A stretch of 64,000 nucleotides of DNA from Epiperipatus broadwayi (GCA_028023455.1 JAQFVV010000012.1:9958499-10022498), one strand, 5' to 3'; positions 12,130 through 24,775 are shown, counted from the stretch's first letter. The notes: generated by a model not told the origin, from the sequence alone. A program made the numbers and translations.

Positions 12130-14639
12130 AAATTGAGTATATAATTACCTTTGCAACTGCTCTCTTCTAATCAATGCCCTAGTAAATATGGTTCAAATCC
12201 ACTGAAATTTATTTTGACTGTAGACCTTTGAAGACATGCCCTCTTAAGATTTTTTTGAACTAATAAATCAATACAGTTACTGCTATTAAAATGAATGCAA
12301 ATTGACAAAATAATGCAACAGGTAACTACAAAAGAATGAAGAAAATTAAAACCCATAAAATTTCCAAAAATCCCGAAATGCAATACATTGTGACTAAATA
12401 AAAACAATATTCATAACAGATTGTATTAAATATTAGTAAAAATTTTAGCCACACATACATCCAAATATATATAGCAACGCATAAAATATGAATGAGTTAC
12501 TTGTGAATACTAAAGTAAGGTAAATAGCTGAGCTATCAATGTCAGACATCTTGGTCTGAAACTTAATATTTTATTTTTCCAAATTATTATTTTTGAACTG
12601 TAAATTAAAAACACTAAAGATTACAAAAAGTGAAAGCAGACTGTCTAGACAATGTTTAGGAAGTCGTGAGAGAAAATATGATAAATGTTTACAGAAGTAA
12701 TATTCTTAATGACAGTTTAATAACAAGACTGCTAGTACAGAAAGCAAATTAACAATGATCATTTTAAATAAATTTATTTTCTTAAAACTAGCAATATTTT
12801 AATTTCCAATAAAAAATATAGTAACTCTAGGTTAGTGGTAGAAAGAAAGTTTTGGGCATATGTGCTAAACAAAATATATTTTTCACATGCCACTATATAT
12901 ATAAACACACCTACATAACAATTTTATAATGCCCTGATCATAATTAGGGATTCAAATCCACCAGGATCTTAAAATTTAAAAATCATGATTTTTTTTATGT
13001 AGCTGGCCTATAAAAAACCCAAATAGTCATCTAATAAATGGTTAGTGAATATCTAGTTATTCTTAAATCAAAGGTAAAATTTAAGCAAAAAATCACTAAA
13101 TCCTTCATCATCTGCCAGTTTACTAACCTGATGAGTAATGTCTCTCCTTTCTCTTGCCTTTTTGCAAAGATGCTGGAGATATCTTAGTTTTGCTAATGTT
13201 GTTAATAAAAATACATATGTATAAAAAATTGTTCATATATACATGTCTACACTTTTTGTTCAAAAATAGGTTAAGTAATTAGGAAATACAATCCAAATTA
13301 GTAAGAATCCACAACTTGCTGAGAAAAAAGGAATTTAACTATAGTTAGGCAAGAGATGCAATTATTTATTATCACACCAAGACACAAATAAAATTATAGA
13401 GAGAAAAGGAAAGAGTTAATATTTATGCATAGTATACAGGAATATAATTATAGAACAGATTAATGCTTTAAAATTTTTAGAAAATTGAGTAGTGGAAAAA
13501 ATATAAATAGCAAACGCTTTATAGGCTTTTTTTAAAAAAATAGGGGAGAAAAATGAAAAAAAAAATGAATTGATAGAACTGAAATAATAAAAATTGTGGA
13601 AGAGTGGATGAAAGTATTGGAAAGATTTTCAAAAACCTTGAAATAATGTAAAAAAAAAACAACTAAAAAGAAATTAATTGCATGAGATCTGCAAAAAAGT
13701 GATAATTAGTCACATTTTTGCGAGATGTTTTCTAAGATCTTACATACCATATTCAAATATTGCATGACCTTTAATAGACAATCCTATACAATATTAACAT
13801 GTAGTAACTTTTATATTTTACTTAAGTCTGAGTTCACTAGCATATTTATTCAGCTGATCTATCAATATTAATAACAATTTGCTTAATAAATAATTAAATT
13901 ATATATTGCATAGTGTTATTAATTATTTAAAAAATATGAATGGCAGTCATAAATGAGGATATAATCATATTTGTTTATGAATGCAAAGCAGAAAATAAAA
14001 CTAATATTATAACAATTAAAGACTAAAAAAGAATAAATAATGTAGAAAATCATGATAAATTCTAGACAAATTTGATTTTAAAATTTCATAAAGATAATTA
14101 AAAATTAAAATTTATTTGTTTGCATTAAAATCAATTGATTAGTATCCTCCATAATAAATGCAAAGTAAATAATTCTTTTTTTAGCATTGATTTTGATTGT
14201 AGGGTTCATGTGAACTCATAGGAAATGCAAATGAAAAAGTATATAATTGTATCTTTTTAGGAACAAGTGATTAAAAAATTTATGAATATTATAATAATTT
14301 TTTTAAAATTTTGTGACCCACCCCATCCCACAGAGTGTTATAACTTTTAATTAAAAAATTCATACTGCAGAAAATTCATTTATTACTTATTACAATTCCC
14401 CAAGATATATAACTGCTTAGTTATAAAAAATATTTAAAGGCAAAAAACACAAAAATTATTATCAAATCCCTTTTTTTTTTAAAAAAAAAAATCTATAAAA
14501 ACAATAAAAATATAGAATTCAAATGGCTTTTCTTATTTTATAACTAATATACCATTAGAATTGAATTAATTACTTCATTTTCAGTAAACGAGATAAAAAA
14601 ATTAATTGTTTAAACTATAATTGGCATTTTTAGATTTAA
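12130..14639. other. AT-rich DNA with no recognisable gene
   Basis: Only low-complexity AT-rich sequence and homopolymer runs are seen. The frame at 12171-12407 (minus) has no recognisable domain and a composition like random AT-rich translation. Confidence 0.5.
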
Positions 14640-15905
14640 CACTTAAAATAAAAGCATGGGGAGGGGTCCAAAAATTAATTAAGTCAATCCCTCATTATAA
14701 AAAATAAGATTTGTCTTTACCCCCATTCTTTTATTTCAAGATAAATATAAAAACTCTAATTGTGGTTGAAGAAACAACTGTTTTATTTCTTTTTAAACTA
14801 ATGCACAGTCAATAAAAGCATTTAATATAAAAAAAATTATCTCTATTATTTAAAAATTTTTAATATTGGCATAGTAAATGAAAATGTAAAACTATATTGT
14901 ACTTTAAATTGACTGGACTTATTATATATATATCACTAGATATTATACTATAAGTTAAAATGTACACCCTTTAAGTATATATTACATTTAGTATGTGTAC
15001 ATAGTAATACATGTGTATATATTTAAATGAACTTCACTTAATACATATAATTTTATTTTAAATCAATACCACACATATAAAATATATGTCATTAGATATT
15101 TTTGCAGTAAGTAAATATATATATACTCTTAATATATATATATGTATAATAAATCAGTAACTATGTTTTCTATTTAAGATTGTTTAATAGATTTATTTTT
15201 ATTTTAAAATAATTGTCTTAAAAAATCCTAAAGAAAAAAATTCATGATCTTTTTTAACTTTTTGTGATCATTTTAAATAATGTGAGTTTTCTAGTTTACC
15301 TTTTCTTTAAAAAAAAAAAAACAATTTTTGTCAAGCATTGGTGGCTGAGTGGTTAGCACAGCTGCCTTACAAGCAGTTGTTCCAGGGTTTTCTTCCCAGT
15401 CAATCCTTTGACACATAAAAAAGCAATTGTTTTAAAATAAAAATAGAAACTATCAAAACAATTTTAAGTAAAAAACTAATTTATTGTACATACATAATTA
15501 TGTATACATACTAAATATGATATATACATTAAGTCTAAATTGGTTTTAATAATATTATTAAATTGAAAAAAAAAAGTTTATACTGATCTCTTGCAATCTT
15601 TAAAACAAATGAAAGTTCTAAAAAAAGTTGTTACTTGCAATACAAGAAGTTATTGAATATTTTTTTTATATTTTCCCTATCCTCAGTTCCATATCTATCA
15701 AACTAGTTAGTAAAGATAAATGTTTCAAACAGATTAGGTTGGTATAACTTAGTTATATAATTTTTCAAGTAATTTTATTGAATTTAAATATATTAAACCT
15801 TGATTTTAAAATTTCATTTTGACTTGAAAAACATCAAAAGTTAATAAACAAACAAACTAATTTTCCAATTTCAATAAAATCATTTACAAACATATGCAAA
15901 CCTGT
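14640..15905 (+). repeat. dispersed repeat family E, copy 1 (~1.2 kb)
   Basis: This block is colinear with 31815-32905. Shared landmarks in order are AATTAATTAAGTCAA, CTTTTATTTCAAG, CAATAAAAGCATTTAATAT, TATTGTACTTTAAATTGA, ATTTAGTATGTGTACATA, and later TATTGAATTTA and CATTTTGACTTGAAAAA-like sequence. A third, shorter copy of the left part lies at 38430-38660. No ORF of note is seen. The tRNA-derived SINE at 15335 lies inside this copy only, so it inserted after the two copies separated. Confidence 0.7.
15335..15425 (+). mobile_element. tRNA-derived SINE (family D), degenerate
   Basis: It has an A-box-like GTGGCTGAGTGGTTAGCAC, then GCTGCCTTACAAGCAG (an anticodon-arm-like hairpin), a decayed B box (GGGTTTTCTTCCC) and a CACATAAAAAAG tail. 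The order and spacing match the better preserved copy at 56664. It is a polymerase III-type retroposon, not a functional tRNA. Confidence 0.6.
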
Positions 15906-16457
15906 TCTTTTGCATATATCAGAACATAGTCCTTTGGAGTAGGGGGTATAATACTGGGTTTCAAAAAAGCCAAGATAAAATAAAAAAGTGATAAATTAAT
16001 GTTGTCAGTTACTGACATTTACTCACAAATTATTAAAAAATGCAACTGTAATATATTATAACATTAGAATAATTATGATATTTGCAACTGCATTTTTGTT
16101 TTTGGTCTTAGATTACAAAACATTTTTGATTTGATGATAATTTCTTGATGATAAAGACAAAACAGCTTTCAATAGTTTATTATATGGCAAGTTTCTTTAG
16201 ATTATTGCATAAAGCAACAGTAAAGATAATAATTAAAAGTTCTCTAATGAACAAATATTTTCTTCTACTAGTTCATCTTTGTTAATCAGTAGCAACTTTA
16301 TTTGAGTCTTTCAGATAACTACAATTTTGTAACCATGTTTTTATTACTACTAATATAAATTAATTATTTACTATCCACTCAATATTTTTTTAAAAACTAT
16401 TATTAATATCTTGTGAATAATTAAAATATTTAAAGTAAAGTTTTTTTTTGACTCCAT

Positions 16458-16522
16458 AGTTATAGAGAATAAATGTCTTTTTCAATAAGTAGTTATAGAG
16501 AATAAATGTCTTTTTCAATAAG
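16458..16522. repeat. 33-bp tandem duplication
   Basis: The segment beginning AGTTATAGAGAATAAATGTC and ending TTTTTCAATAAG is present twice in a row without substitutions over most of its length, suggesting a recent slippage or duplication event. Confidence 0.85.
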
Positions 16523-18110
16523 AAGTATATATGGTGTTCATTTTAGAAAGAATAATTCACATTACAATTTGAATTCAGATAAAGAGACTATTTTATAATG
16601 TGATGTCCATATTCATTATTTAACTAAAGATTTAGAATGATGCTCAAATTAAATGGATAATAATTTATTAAAAATACAGTAATTATTATTTACTATTCAA
16701 TAAAAATGTATGCATATGTTTTTTAAAAAATATAATTGTAAAAAATATTTAAATTTATTTATTAATTAAAAGATAAAAATATATTGAAACATAAACATGT
16801 ATAACACATTTTCTATACCTAAGATTTCTAAATACCATGTGTCTAGGGAGGCTTTCTATTAAATATATATATAATTTAAGTTATGCATTCCCTCCCAAAG
16901 GGCCAGTCTCCTATATTAACCTGCAATGGGTAAAACATGGTTTCATTACATTTCAACTACAATCAATATCTTATAATATTCCTAAGATATGTATTTACTT
17001 TAGATATATTGTTTCAAATATGATTTTTATAAGCATTATTTACAATAAATGATAAATTACTTGTATAAAAAATTTTAAAAGCCAGAAAATAGAATAAAAT
17101 TATTTTATTTAACTGGATAGCTTTTTTGATAATCAGTTGATTGCTTTATTATAATCAATGATTTTAATAAAGTAAATTTATTTACTATTGTTGCCATTAA
17201 TTACAAGTTTTATTATATTTTTTCTAAAATGTATCAAAAAAAGATGTCATTTAAAGAAGATGAAAAAAAAATTTACAGTCAAATTTAGAATCAAGCAGTA
17301 TAAGATACTGCTAAAACAGAAAGACAGGAAAGTATAAAATTAAAATTATATTATCTAAATTTAAACTAATTTAATTTTGGAAAAACAGACATATTTAGAA
17401 AGTATTGAGAGGATATCTATCTATTCAATTAAAAAAAAAAATAGGAAATTAAGACATTTGAAAATTGTTAGTAGTATCATATACCTGTTTTAACAATTAT
17501 GGGTTAAACCGTTTATTTGATCTAAAATGTAATTTATATCACGTATTCATCATAAAAATTCATAATAAAAGTTTGTTTTGAAAATAAAAAAATAAATAAA
17601 AACTATATTAACTTTCTTTAATTAAATTTCTAAAAAAATAATATTTTACAAAGTTCTTCCAATAATATTCATTAATTTCACATATAATCTCTTTTTTACA
17701 ATCTCTTGGAATCCAAATTAAATCTTCAACTGTCCATCTCTTATTATCTCTTTTTCCAATATGTTTAATGCCATTTTAGTCTCTTAATTCTTTCAATAAT
17801 GTTAGTAATATATATATATTTGTTCTCTTGCTCATCTCTTCTTATTATTCTTAACATATAATTTTCTATACATTATTGGATAGTCCAAAGTTTTGGTACT
17901 TCTATTAAGTGTCTAAACTCAGATTAATAAGTAAGAACTAGTAAAAATACATATACTAAAAAGTTTTCCTTTCAAACATGTGGACATATTTCCTTTTAAT
18001 ACTTAGTTATTTCTAACAAAAACATACCAACCAAGTTTAATTCTATGATTAATTTCATCCTTTATGTTTCTATCTTTATTAACAATCTAAGCAAGATACT
18101 CCAAAACAAT

Positions 18111-18681
18111 ATATATGTCTGAAGGTTTGTAATGATGGTATATTATAAGATGTGGTATGTTGAACTATTTCCATCATTTATGAATGAATGTTAAATGTAT
18201 CGAAAATTTTAAACTTTATTTAAACTTTCCAAATACATCAACTTGTTAGTAATAACACACAAATAGACAATACAGGTTAGTAATTACACAATGTTTCGAG
18301 TAGTATTATTCTCCACTCTTCTTCGGGTGTTGCTGGCCTATATGCACAATGACAATATTCGCTTAGAAGTTAAACTCGCACCTTTAGATTCTTGAATATT
18401 GAATTTAAGAGCGTTTGCCTTAAATTCAATATTCAAGAATCTAAAGGTGCAAGTTCAACTTCTAAGTGAATATTGTCACTGTGCATATAGGCCAGCAACA
18501 CCTGAAGAAGAGTGGAGAATAATACTACTCGAAACGTTGTGTAATTACTAACCTGTATTGTCTATTTGTGTGTTATTACTAACAAGTTGTTTGTATTTGG
18601 AAAGTTTAAATAAAGTTTAAAATTTTCGATACATTTAACATTCATTCATAAATGATGGAAATAGTCCAACATATCACATCT
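18111..18681. mobile_element. family A palindromic (fold-back) element, copy 1
   Basis: Two arms of ~260 bp (18151-18408 and 18420-18681) are near-perfect inverse copies around an 11-nt loop. A 14-bp direct repeat TACTCCAAAACAAT flanks it (18097-18110 and 18682-18695), a target-site duplication that shows insertion as one unit into the RTE fragment. The centre falls within a tRNA-like head that is truncated here; the full head is seen in copy 2 at 57619-58373. Each arm carries a hammerhead-like motif. There is no ORF. A perfect-looking hairpin this long could give a double-stranded transcript. Confidence 0.85.
18498..18542 (+). ncRNA. candidate hammerhead-like motif in family A
   Basis: Order seen: ACAC, CTGAAGA, one extra A, GAGTGG, a 9-nt loop, CTACTC, GAAA with ACGT as a self-complementary helix III, T at the cleavage position, GTGT. 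Helix I is ACAC/GTGT (4 bp). Helix II is six pairs including one G-T. The extra A between the core and helix II departs from the consensus. The inverse copy in the left arm (minus strand, about 18286-18331) has CCGAAGA and ACAT, so its core is damaged. The two family A insertions keep helix II paired with different bases (GAGTGG/CTACTC here, GAGG/CCTC in copy 2). Confidence 0.35.
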
Positions 18682-18799
18682 TACTCCAAAACAATGCTTC
18701 TAAGTTTAATTCCATGATTAATTTCATCCATTCTGTTTCTATCTGTATTAATAATCTGATAAAGATATTTGTAATTTTTAAATTCTTTTAATTCATGAA

Positions 18800-20060
18800 T
18801 ATAAATTTTTATTTCCTTCTTTGGCAGAATGAAGTTTGTTGTTAATTTAAAGGAGATCCTTTGATTCCTCTTTGAGAATTTAAAGAAACCACATAGAACA
18901 AAACCCCCTCATATGCACTCCATATGATTTTATCATTGCAATTATTATTACTATGCAGTTATTCATATGAACAAAAAAAAAACATGATTAGTTTATATTG
19001 TCTTTACCTTTGAGTTTAGGATCAAGAAACACTTATAGACTTTATTTTCAATTGACTAATAGTTCTAAACTGAAATATGAATAGAGTTTCTCAAAAGTTG
19101 GATGAACAATGCAATACTAATTACTAAATATGAACCTAGCTATGATAAACTAGATGGTAAAATAAGATTGTAGAATTCTCAAGTTGCAACTGAAAGTTAG
19201 CAAGCCTTGATAAATAAAATAATGAGTTTTTTTCACTATTTCTCTATGAAGAAATGTTAATGAAGCTTTCATTGTAAAGTAAGCTATTTAAAACCTGTTT
19301 ACCATAACAATTAATTTAACCTATATATATATAAGTCCATATATATCACCTATTTTATTACAACTCAAGTTGGTGTTAAGTTCAAGATATTTTTTATTTT
19401 AGGACATCACTTAATTGTATGAATCAATGTGTATGATCATTACGATTTTGCAATAAAAGTTTCAGACAATATAAGCTCTGACTTAACTATATTAATTACT
19501 GTATTCATTCATAATGTTTTTGCAGTGAAGATAAGATTTCAGAGATAATGTAAAATTTCTATTTAGCCTCTAAGATATCATTAGACAAGATACTTTAAAC
19601 TACCCTCTAGAATAATGTTTTTTACTAATTTTGAAATATTTTCTTCCATTACAAGAACAATCGATTTTTTTGTAAAATAATATAGATTTCATGAAAGAAC
19701 GTATTGAACCAATTGTGGGTGAGTGCCAGATAAAGGAACAAGATATCTTTTTAAAATATATTAGGGCAATGTTCTTAATATTATTTTTCATATACATAAG
19801 GAAATAGAACTGAAATTACTTTTACAAAAATTACTATATCAACATTAATTATAACATATAGGGTATATGAGCACAGACTTTCACACGACCTATAGCTTAC
19901 CACTCTATCTCATATCACGGACACACTTGAACACACACACATATATATATATTAATTATGATTTAAAAACTTGAGCTTTTTACCAGAATTAATAAATACC
20001 ATATAAAACTGGAAAAAAAATTCAAATGTGGTCACCCCCTAGTTATTGTTTTAATAACCA
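18800..20060. other. AT-rich DNA, no gene recognised
   Basis: No protein-family or repeat-family match is seen. Only short AT dinucleotide tracts are present, e.g. near 19322 and 19945. Confidence 0.5.
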
Positions 20061-20065
20061 AGCAT

Positions 20066-20125
20066 GTTTTAGTGTAATGGTAGAGTGGAAAATTCTAAGA
20101 CTCAAGTTCAAAGATCTTGCTTAAA
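20066..20125 (+). mobile_element. possible tRNA-like SINE head
   Basis: TTTAGTGTAATGGTAGAGTG resembles a tRNA D-arm/A-box, and AAGTTCAAAGATC about 30 nt later resembles a B box with one inserted base. No acceptor stem pairing was found. It is weak support for a decayed tRNA-derived retroposon. Confidence 0.25.
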
Positions 20126-20162
20126 TTTTGCCATTTCTGGCACTTAAACTTCTTATGAACTT

Positions 20163-20284
20163 ATTAAAACTGGCAAAACTCTCTATACGTATTGCCACTC
20201 AGTGCAAGCCAGAGTAATCCGTGAATGCCAGAAGGCTTGTGCATAAAATCCCATCTAGTGAGTACTCATAGTAATCATGTGATG
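20163..20284 (-). mobile_element. family B truncated insert with 13-bp target duplication
   Basis: The minus-strand reading is the family B 3' tail (AGTACTCACTAGATGGGA, TTTTATGCACAAGCCTTCTG, TTGCACTGAGTGGCAA, GAGAGTTTTGCC). TTCTTATGAACTT flanks it exactly at 20150-20162 and 20285-20297, so this is a complete, short, 5'-truncated insertion that lost the ribozyme-like core. The duplication length fits target-primed reverse transcription and not a cut-and-paste DNA element. Confidence 0.8.
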
Positions 20285-20299
20285 TTCTTATGAACTTCT

Positions 20300-22079
20300 G
20301 AGCAAAAAATCATTATTTTTTAAATTATAATTCCATTTGGAATTTTAATTATAGTATTACTAATAAAAAAAACCCTAGATTAAATAATTTACTTTTATAG
20401 TCAAAATGCTCAAGAGATATGGGATTTGTAGCTTTATTCAATTATATTATCATAAGTATAGCAGGGGGAAAATACAGCATACATTTATATTTGGAAATAT
20501 GTGTACTTTGTGACTTCATTTTTACTGTATAATTATCACAAAATTAATTCCATTTAATTTTTTTAAATTTTCTTTCTAGGGTTAGATCCACAATACTTCT
20601 CTATGAGTGGATGTTAATGATAATATTGATTTTTCTATTAGCAGTAATACAAAAATTTTATTAGCAAAATTCTTTTAATTCATTTATATTTAAAAATATT
20701 TATGCTTTGTGACTTAATTTTTACTGTATAATAATCATAAAATTCACACTTAATTTGTTTTTTTTTTTGTTTTTTTCTTTCTGGAGTTAAATTCACAATA
20801 CTGTTATATGAATGGTTTGTTAATGATGAGCAAAGAGCAAAAAAGAGGTAAACATACATGCTAAAGTTTGCAATGAAAGATATTAGATAACTACATATAA
20901 AAATAATCAGTCGTAATTTGCCATTTATTATCACTCTTTTCAGAATCTCAATCTAATGTTATGACATAACCTCTTTTATATCATTAAAATGTATACAATT
21001 TCTAATAGCTTCAAAATACAATATCAACATTATTTTAATCTTTAATAGCAGATTAGCAGCTCATCCTCATAAGTTTGCTAATATCAGATGACTTAAAAGA
21101 TTTAGATAAAAAAAAACATAATAACAAATTTATAAAAATAAGATTTTTGTAATTTTTTTTAATATTGTAATATGCAAGCTTTAAGTTGGAGGCAGTGTAA
21201 ATTTGTATATAATAAAATATCTTGAATTTTAAATACTATCTAGTACTAATTTGATATTATAAATTACTATAAACAACAGTTTAGATATGTGTGGTTTATC
21301 ATATTCATAGAAAAATATTATTGGAAAGGTATTTTCTGAAAACATTTTGTAGTTTGGGTCAATCCTTGTAGAGTATTGTACTTTTATTTCCAAAGATCAA
21401 GTGGTAATAAATAGATCATATTAATTTTTAAAGTATCCACTATTAAAAATAGTTTTCTGAAAAGTGTAACTTTTAGTTGTTTAGAATGTAGAAACTTGAA
21501 CAAAATATGTGAGTTCACTATTTCATAAATTAGTAAGATCTTTTGAACAGGTGAAAAGTCTTTGTCTCTTCTATTGCAGGATCACAGGTTACAATGAAGC
21601 TAAAATCAAATGAATCTAGGGAGATTTTTATACCTATTAATTTGAACATAAGATAGACCAAGAATTCTGTGAATTTATGTGTATTTTTAAAACTGACCAG
21701 GAGAAAATAATTCAACTTTTTAATTGCATTGAGAAAACTGAGATCCATATCATCAGTCATATCAATATAAGTAATTGCAAAAATAATAAAGATATCTTTA
21801 TTTGATCTTAAAATTATGATTAAGTTGTTTTCTTCTAGCTATTTGTTGTGTAATAGAATGATTGCTAAAGACATTTCATCCAGGAATAATCTATACTTCT
21901 GAATCCTAATTACAAAATAATGTTAATAACCCCTCTTTTCTTCCAAAATGTAAGCTTGTGGTTAAGACCTGTAGAGGTCCCTACTATCGCATTTTTACGT
22001 GCATATTCTTGAGGTTACAGCCTTAGGTAAATATTACTTGTGTAATCAATGTGTGTTTAAATGAATTTATAATTATAAC
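20300..22079. other. AT-rich DNA, no gene recognised
   Basis: The segments near 20455-20600 and 20690-20830 resemble each other (TTGTGACTT, ATTTTTACTGTATAAT, CACAAT, ATGAGTGG/ATGAATGG), indicating an old direct duplication of ~150 bp. The frames at 20680-20934 and 21530-21760 (minus) show no domain. Confidence 0.45.
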
Positions 22080-22472
22080 AATCAATCTAAATAAGATTGA
22101 AACAAACAACTAATTATAATTACAATTATTTAACTATCAAATTGGCTTCCATCTCTTATTGAGACCTTTTCAAGATATAAAGTTTTATACATCACATGAT
22201 CTATTAATTACATTTACTCTACCTATTGGACATTATTTGCCTTAAACAAGATAATTAAAGCATAATACATATAAACTTATAAATAAATAAACAAAACATA
22301 ACAAAAATACATAACACATTTTAAAACTATACAAATACATATAATTTTTAATATACCTATATAAAATAATAAATATTGTATTCTCTCCCACATTTTTTTA
22401 AATATAAAATTACATCCACAATTCTATCATAATTATAAGTAGTTGATTGTTTCAATCTTATTTAGATTGATT
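22080..22472. mobile_element. MITE-like element with ~44-bp terminal inverted repeats
   Basis: The left end AATCAATCTAAATAAGATTG (22080 onward) continues through AAACAAACAACTAATTATAA. The right end is its inverse (about 22429-22472). The 393-bp interior has no ORF. A relative of the left half lies at 44600-44840. No clear target duplication is visible at the boundaries, so the superfamily is unassigned. Confidence 0.65.
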
Positions 22473-22999
22473 ATTATATTAAATATATATACTTAACGTT
22501 AGTAAATAATTTTTATATTGGATATTTAACTATTGTATGTAAAATAATGTTGATTGTTATTATGATATTTTTAAACTTTCTCATATCTTGAATGGTCAAT
22601 GATGTCTTGAGATTTGTCAAGGCTGGTTTTCTGCTATATTATTTTTCAGTGTGTTATAATAACACACAATTTTCATTTCAAATGATAGATTTTTTCCTCT
22701 CATTTTTGTATCAGTAAAAAACCAAACCTAGAATTTTTTTTATGAGCAAACTATTTTATCACTGAATCAACTTTTCAGAAAACTATAAATATATTGCTAA
22801 AAGTGTGATGGTACAACAAATTGTAAATTGAAAGTAAATTTCAATTTACCTATTTGATAGCTTTTTATTATATACGCAATACTCCTTTCTTTATTATTAA
22901 AAAAAATATTTATTACTTAATATTCATTGGTATCTATTTCTTCTTTTCTAATGTACTTCTTCCTTCCTGATATTTAAATCATGTCATATTATCATTATC

Positions 23000-24400
23000 A
23001 ATGTCAACAAAAAATACCATTATCATAAACCATTATCAATACTCTGCAGGATGAAGGTCTCTGCAAATCTAATCCATCTTCTCTGATCTTTAGCTTCTCT
23101 TCACCACATCACCCCTGCACACTTTCTTATTTCATCCATCCATCTCACATGTGGTCTCTTTCTGGGTCTATTACAATCTCTTCGAATCCAGTTTAAGATT
23201 TCAATTGTCCATCTATTATCATCTCTTCTAGCAATATGTCCAAATCAACTTCACTTCAGTCTTTTAATTATTTCAATGAGGTCAGTAACACCTGTTTGTT
23301 CTCTTAACCATATGTTGTGTTTTCAATCTCTTCTTGTTAATAGCAACATGCATCTCTTTATACTTCTTTGAGTGGTCTGAAGTCTCTGTATTGCTCTTCT
23401 ATTAAGTGTCCAAGTCTCAGATTCATAAATAAGAACTGGTAAAACACATTTATTAAAAACCTTCCTTTTCAAACACATAGGCATGTTTCCTTTTAGTATC
23501 AAGTTATTTCTATCAAAAGCACTCCAACCAAGTTTAATTCTATGATTAATTTCATCTATTATGTTTCCATCTTTATTAATAATCTGAACAAGGTATTTTA
23601 ACAGTTAACTTCTTCTAACTCATCATAATCAATCTTTATTTTCATATTTTGAGAAAATCCATTAAACATTACTTTAGACTTTTTAACATTTATCTTTAGT
23701 CCTAATTTCCTACTTTTATCTAATAACTCCTGCAACATTTCCTGCAGCTCTAAAACATTATTTGCAAAAACAACTACATCATCTGAAAAATCTAAATAAC
23801 TTAAATAATCTCCATTTATTTTTACTCCTTTAGCTTTCAATTTTATTCCACAAAATACTTCTTGCAGCACCGCTGTAAAAAGTTTTGGAGATATGGAGTC
23901 ACGCTTCTCAATGTTCACTTTTCTAGTATTATTATGTAATCTAATTGTTGCTGTTGCATTTTTATAAATATTCTTTAAAATATGACAATATCCTGGATCT
24001 ATACCTTTTATGATCCAATGCTTTAATCACTGAAGAAATGTTTATAGAATGAAATACTTTTTAATAATCCACAAATCCAAAGCATAATGGCAACTCATAT
24101 TCATTTGTCCTTTCTATAACTTCTCTCAATACCTGGATATGATCTACTGTACTAAAACCACTTTTAAATCCAGCTTGTTCTCTTGGTTCATGGAAATCCA
24201 ATGTTCTCTGTAGACGAGTTGTAATTATCTTAGTAAAAATTTTGTATAAACTGATAAAAGACTGATAAGTCTGTAATTTCTAACATCTTCTTTATCACCT
24301 TTTTAAAATATTAATATTAATATTGCATTCTTTTAATCATCTGGTTCATTTTTAACAAAAAATGTATAAGCATGAAAAATAAATTCCTAACAAATACAAA
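23000..24400 (-). mobile_element. RTE-type non-LTR retrotransposon, 5'-truncated and decayed
   Basis: On the minus strand, motifs appear in the order expected for RTE reverse transcriptases: a KGDKEDVxNYRxISLLS block (~24260-24310), an EQAGF-like block (~24170), NIYKNATATIRLHN (~23950), a (R)xDSISPKLF block (~23900), the catalytic FSDD (~23790), a K-hydrophobic-x-K-x-K-T/S-K-V-M segment (~23680), and a C-terminal GHxARRDDNRWT-type tail (~23040-23240). Beyond the end lies GATAAT-rich sequence (~22990-23040), the simple-repeat tail typical of RTE elements. Several frameshifts and stops break it. The endonuclease half is missing. Confidence 0.8.
23598..23918 (-). pseudogene. RTE reverse transcriptase fragment with catalytic FSDD
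   Basis: A 106-codon open stretch of the palm domain. It contains the SISPKLF block, then YLDFSDDVVVFANN (F-A/S-D-D catalytic box; the usual residue before DD is A, here S), then LQEMLQELLDKSRKLGLKIN with KKSKVMFNG. This matches the RTE/BovB pattern of an aspartate pair, a helical LQ-x-ML segment and GLKxN-x-xK(S/T)K. It is bounded by frameshifts within the LINE at 23000-24400, so it is a relic and not a gene. Confidence 0.8.
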
Positions 24401-24718
24401 ATATACTCAAATATAAAGTTTTTTAAAAATTAAAGTTACTCACAAATTATCCATTTATTTTAATTAAAAACATCTCATTTTTTCAGGTGTTCAAATTAAA
24501 AAACCCTTTTATGATCCCATCTAACATCTAGTTATTAAAAGTTTTACAAACAAATAATTTCTAATGACTTTTTATACGTATTCTTATCATTTTTATTTCT
24601 TTCTCTTCCAAATCTTATTATAAATATTAAATATATATATATTACACTAATTTAATCCACTATATTTTTCAATTTATCAATATAAATTGAAGTAATATAT
24701 AAGAAAATACATGTAATT

Positions 24719-24775
24719 AGAGAGGATTTGAACCCAGACATTTATGCTCACTTCAGTTATCCACTCCATCTTATA
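24719..24775 (-). mobile_element. tRNA-like segment, possible SINE head (minus strand)
   Basis: On the minus strand GTCTGGGTTCAAATCC contains a perfect B-box consensus (GGTTCAAATCC), preceded about 40 nt upstream by GGAGTGGATAACTGAAGTG, a weak A-box. No convincing acceptor pairing is seen. It is most likely a decayed tRNA-derived retroposon. Confidence 0.3.

Larger units (their letters stand above)
17640..18790 (-). mobile_element. RTE-type LINE 3' fragment, interrupted by a palindromic element
   Basis: The minus strand aligns by eye with the better RTE copy at 23000-24400: shared plus-strand landmarks are ATCTCTTGGAATCCAAAT, CAACTGTCCATCTCTTATTA, TCTATTAAGTGTCTAA, CCAAGTTTAATTCTATGATT and AATTTCATCC. 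A ~90-bp piece (CAAGTTTAATTC to AATCTGA-like) appears on both sides of the insertion at 18111-18681, in two diverged forms, so the LINE fragment already held a local tandem duplication. It is heavily decayed, with no ORF. Confidence 0.65.

Noticed and set aside
12940-12990. tRNA-like B box on the minus strand (GGATTTGAATCCC)
   Set aside because: No matching A box or stem structure was found at the expected distance.
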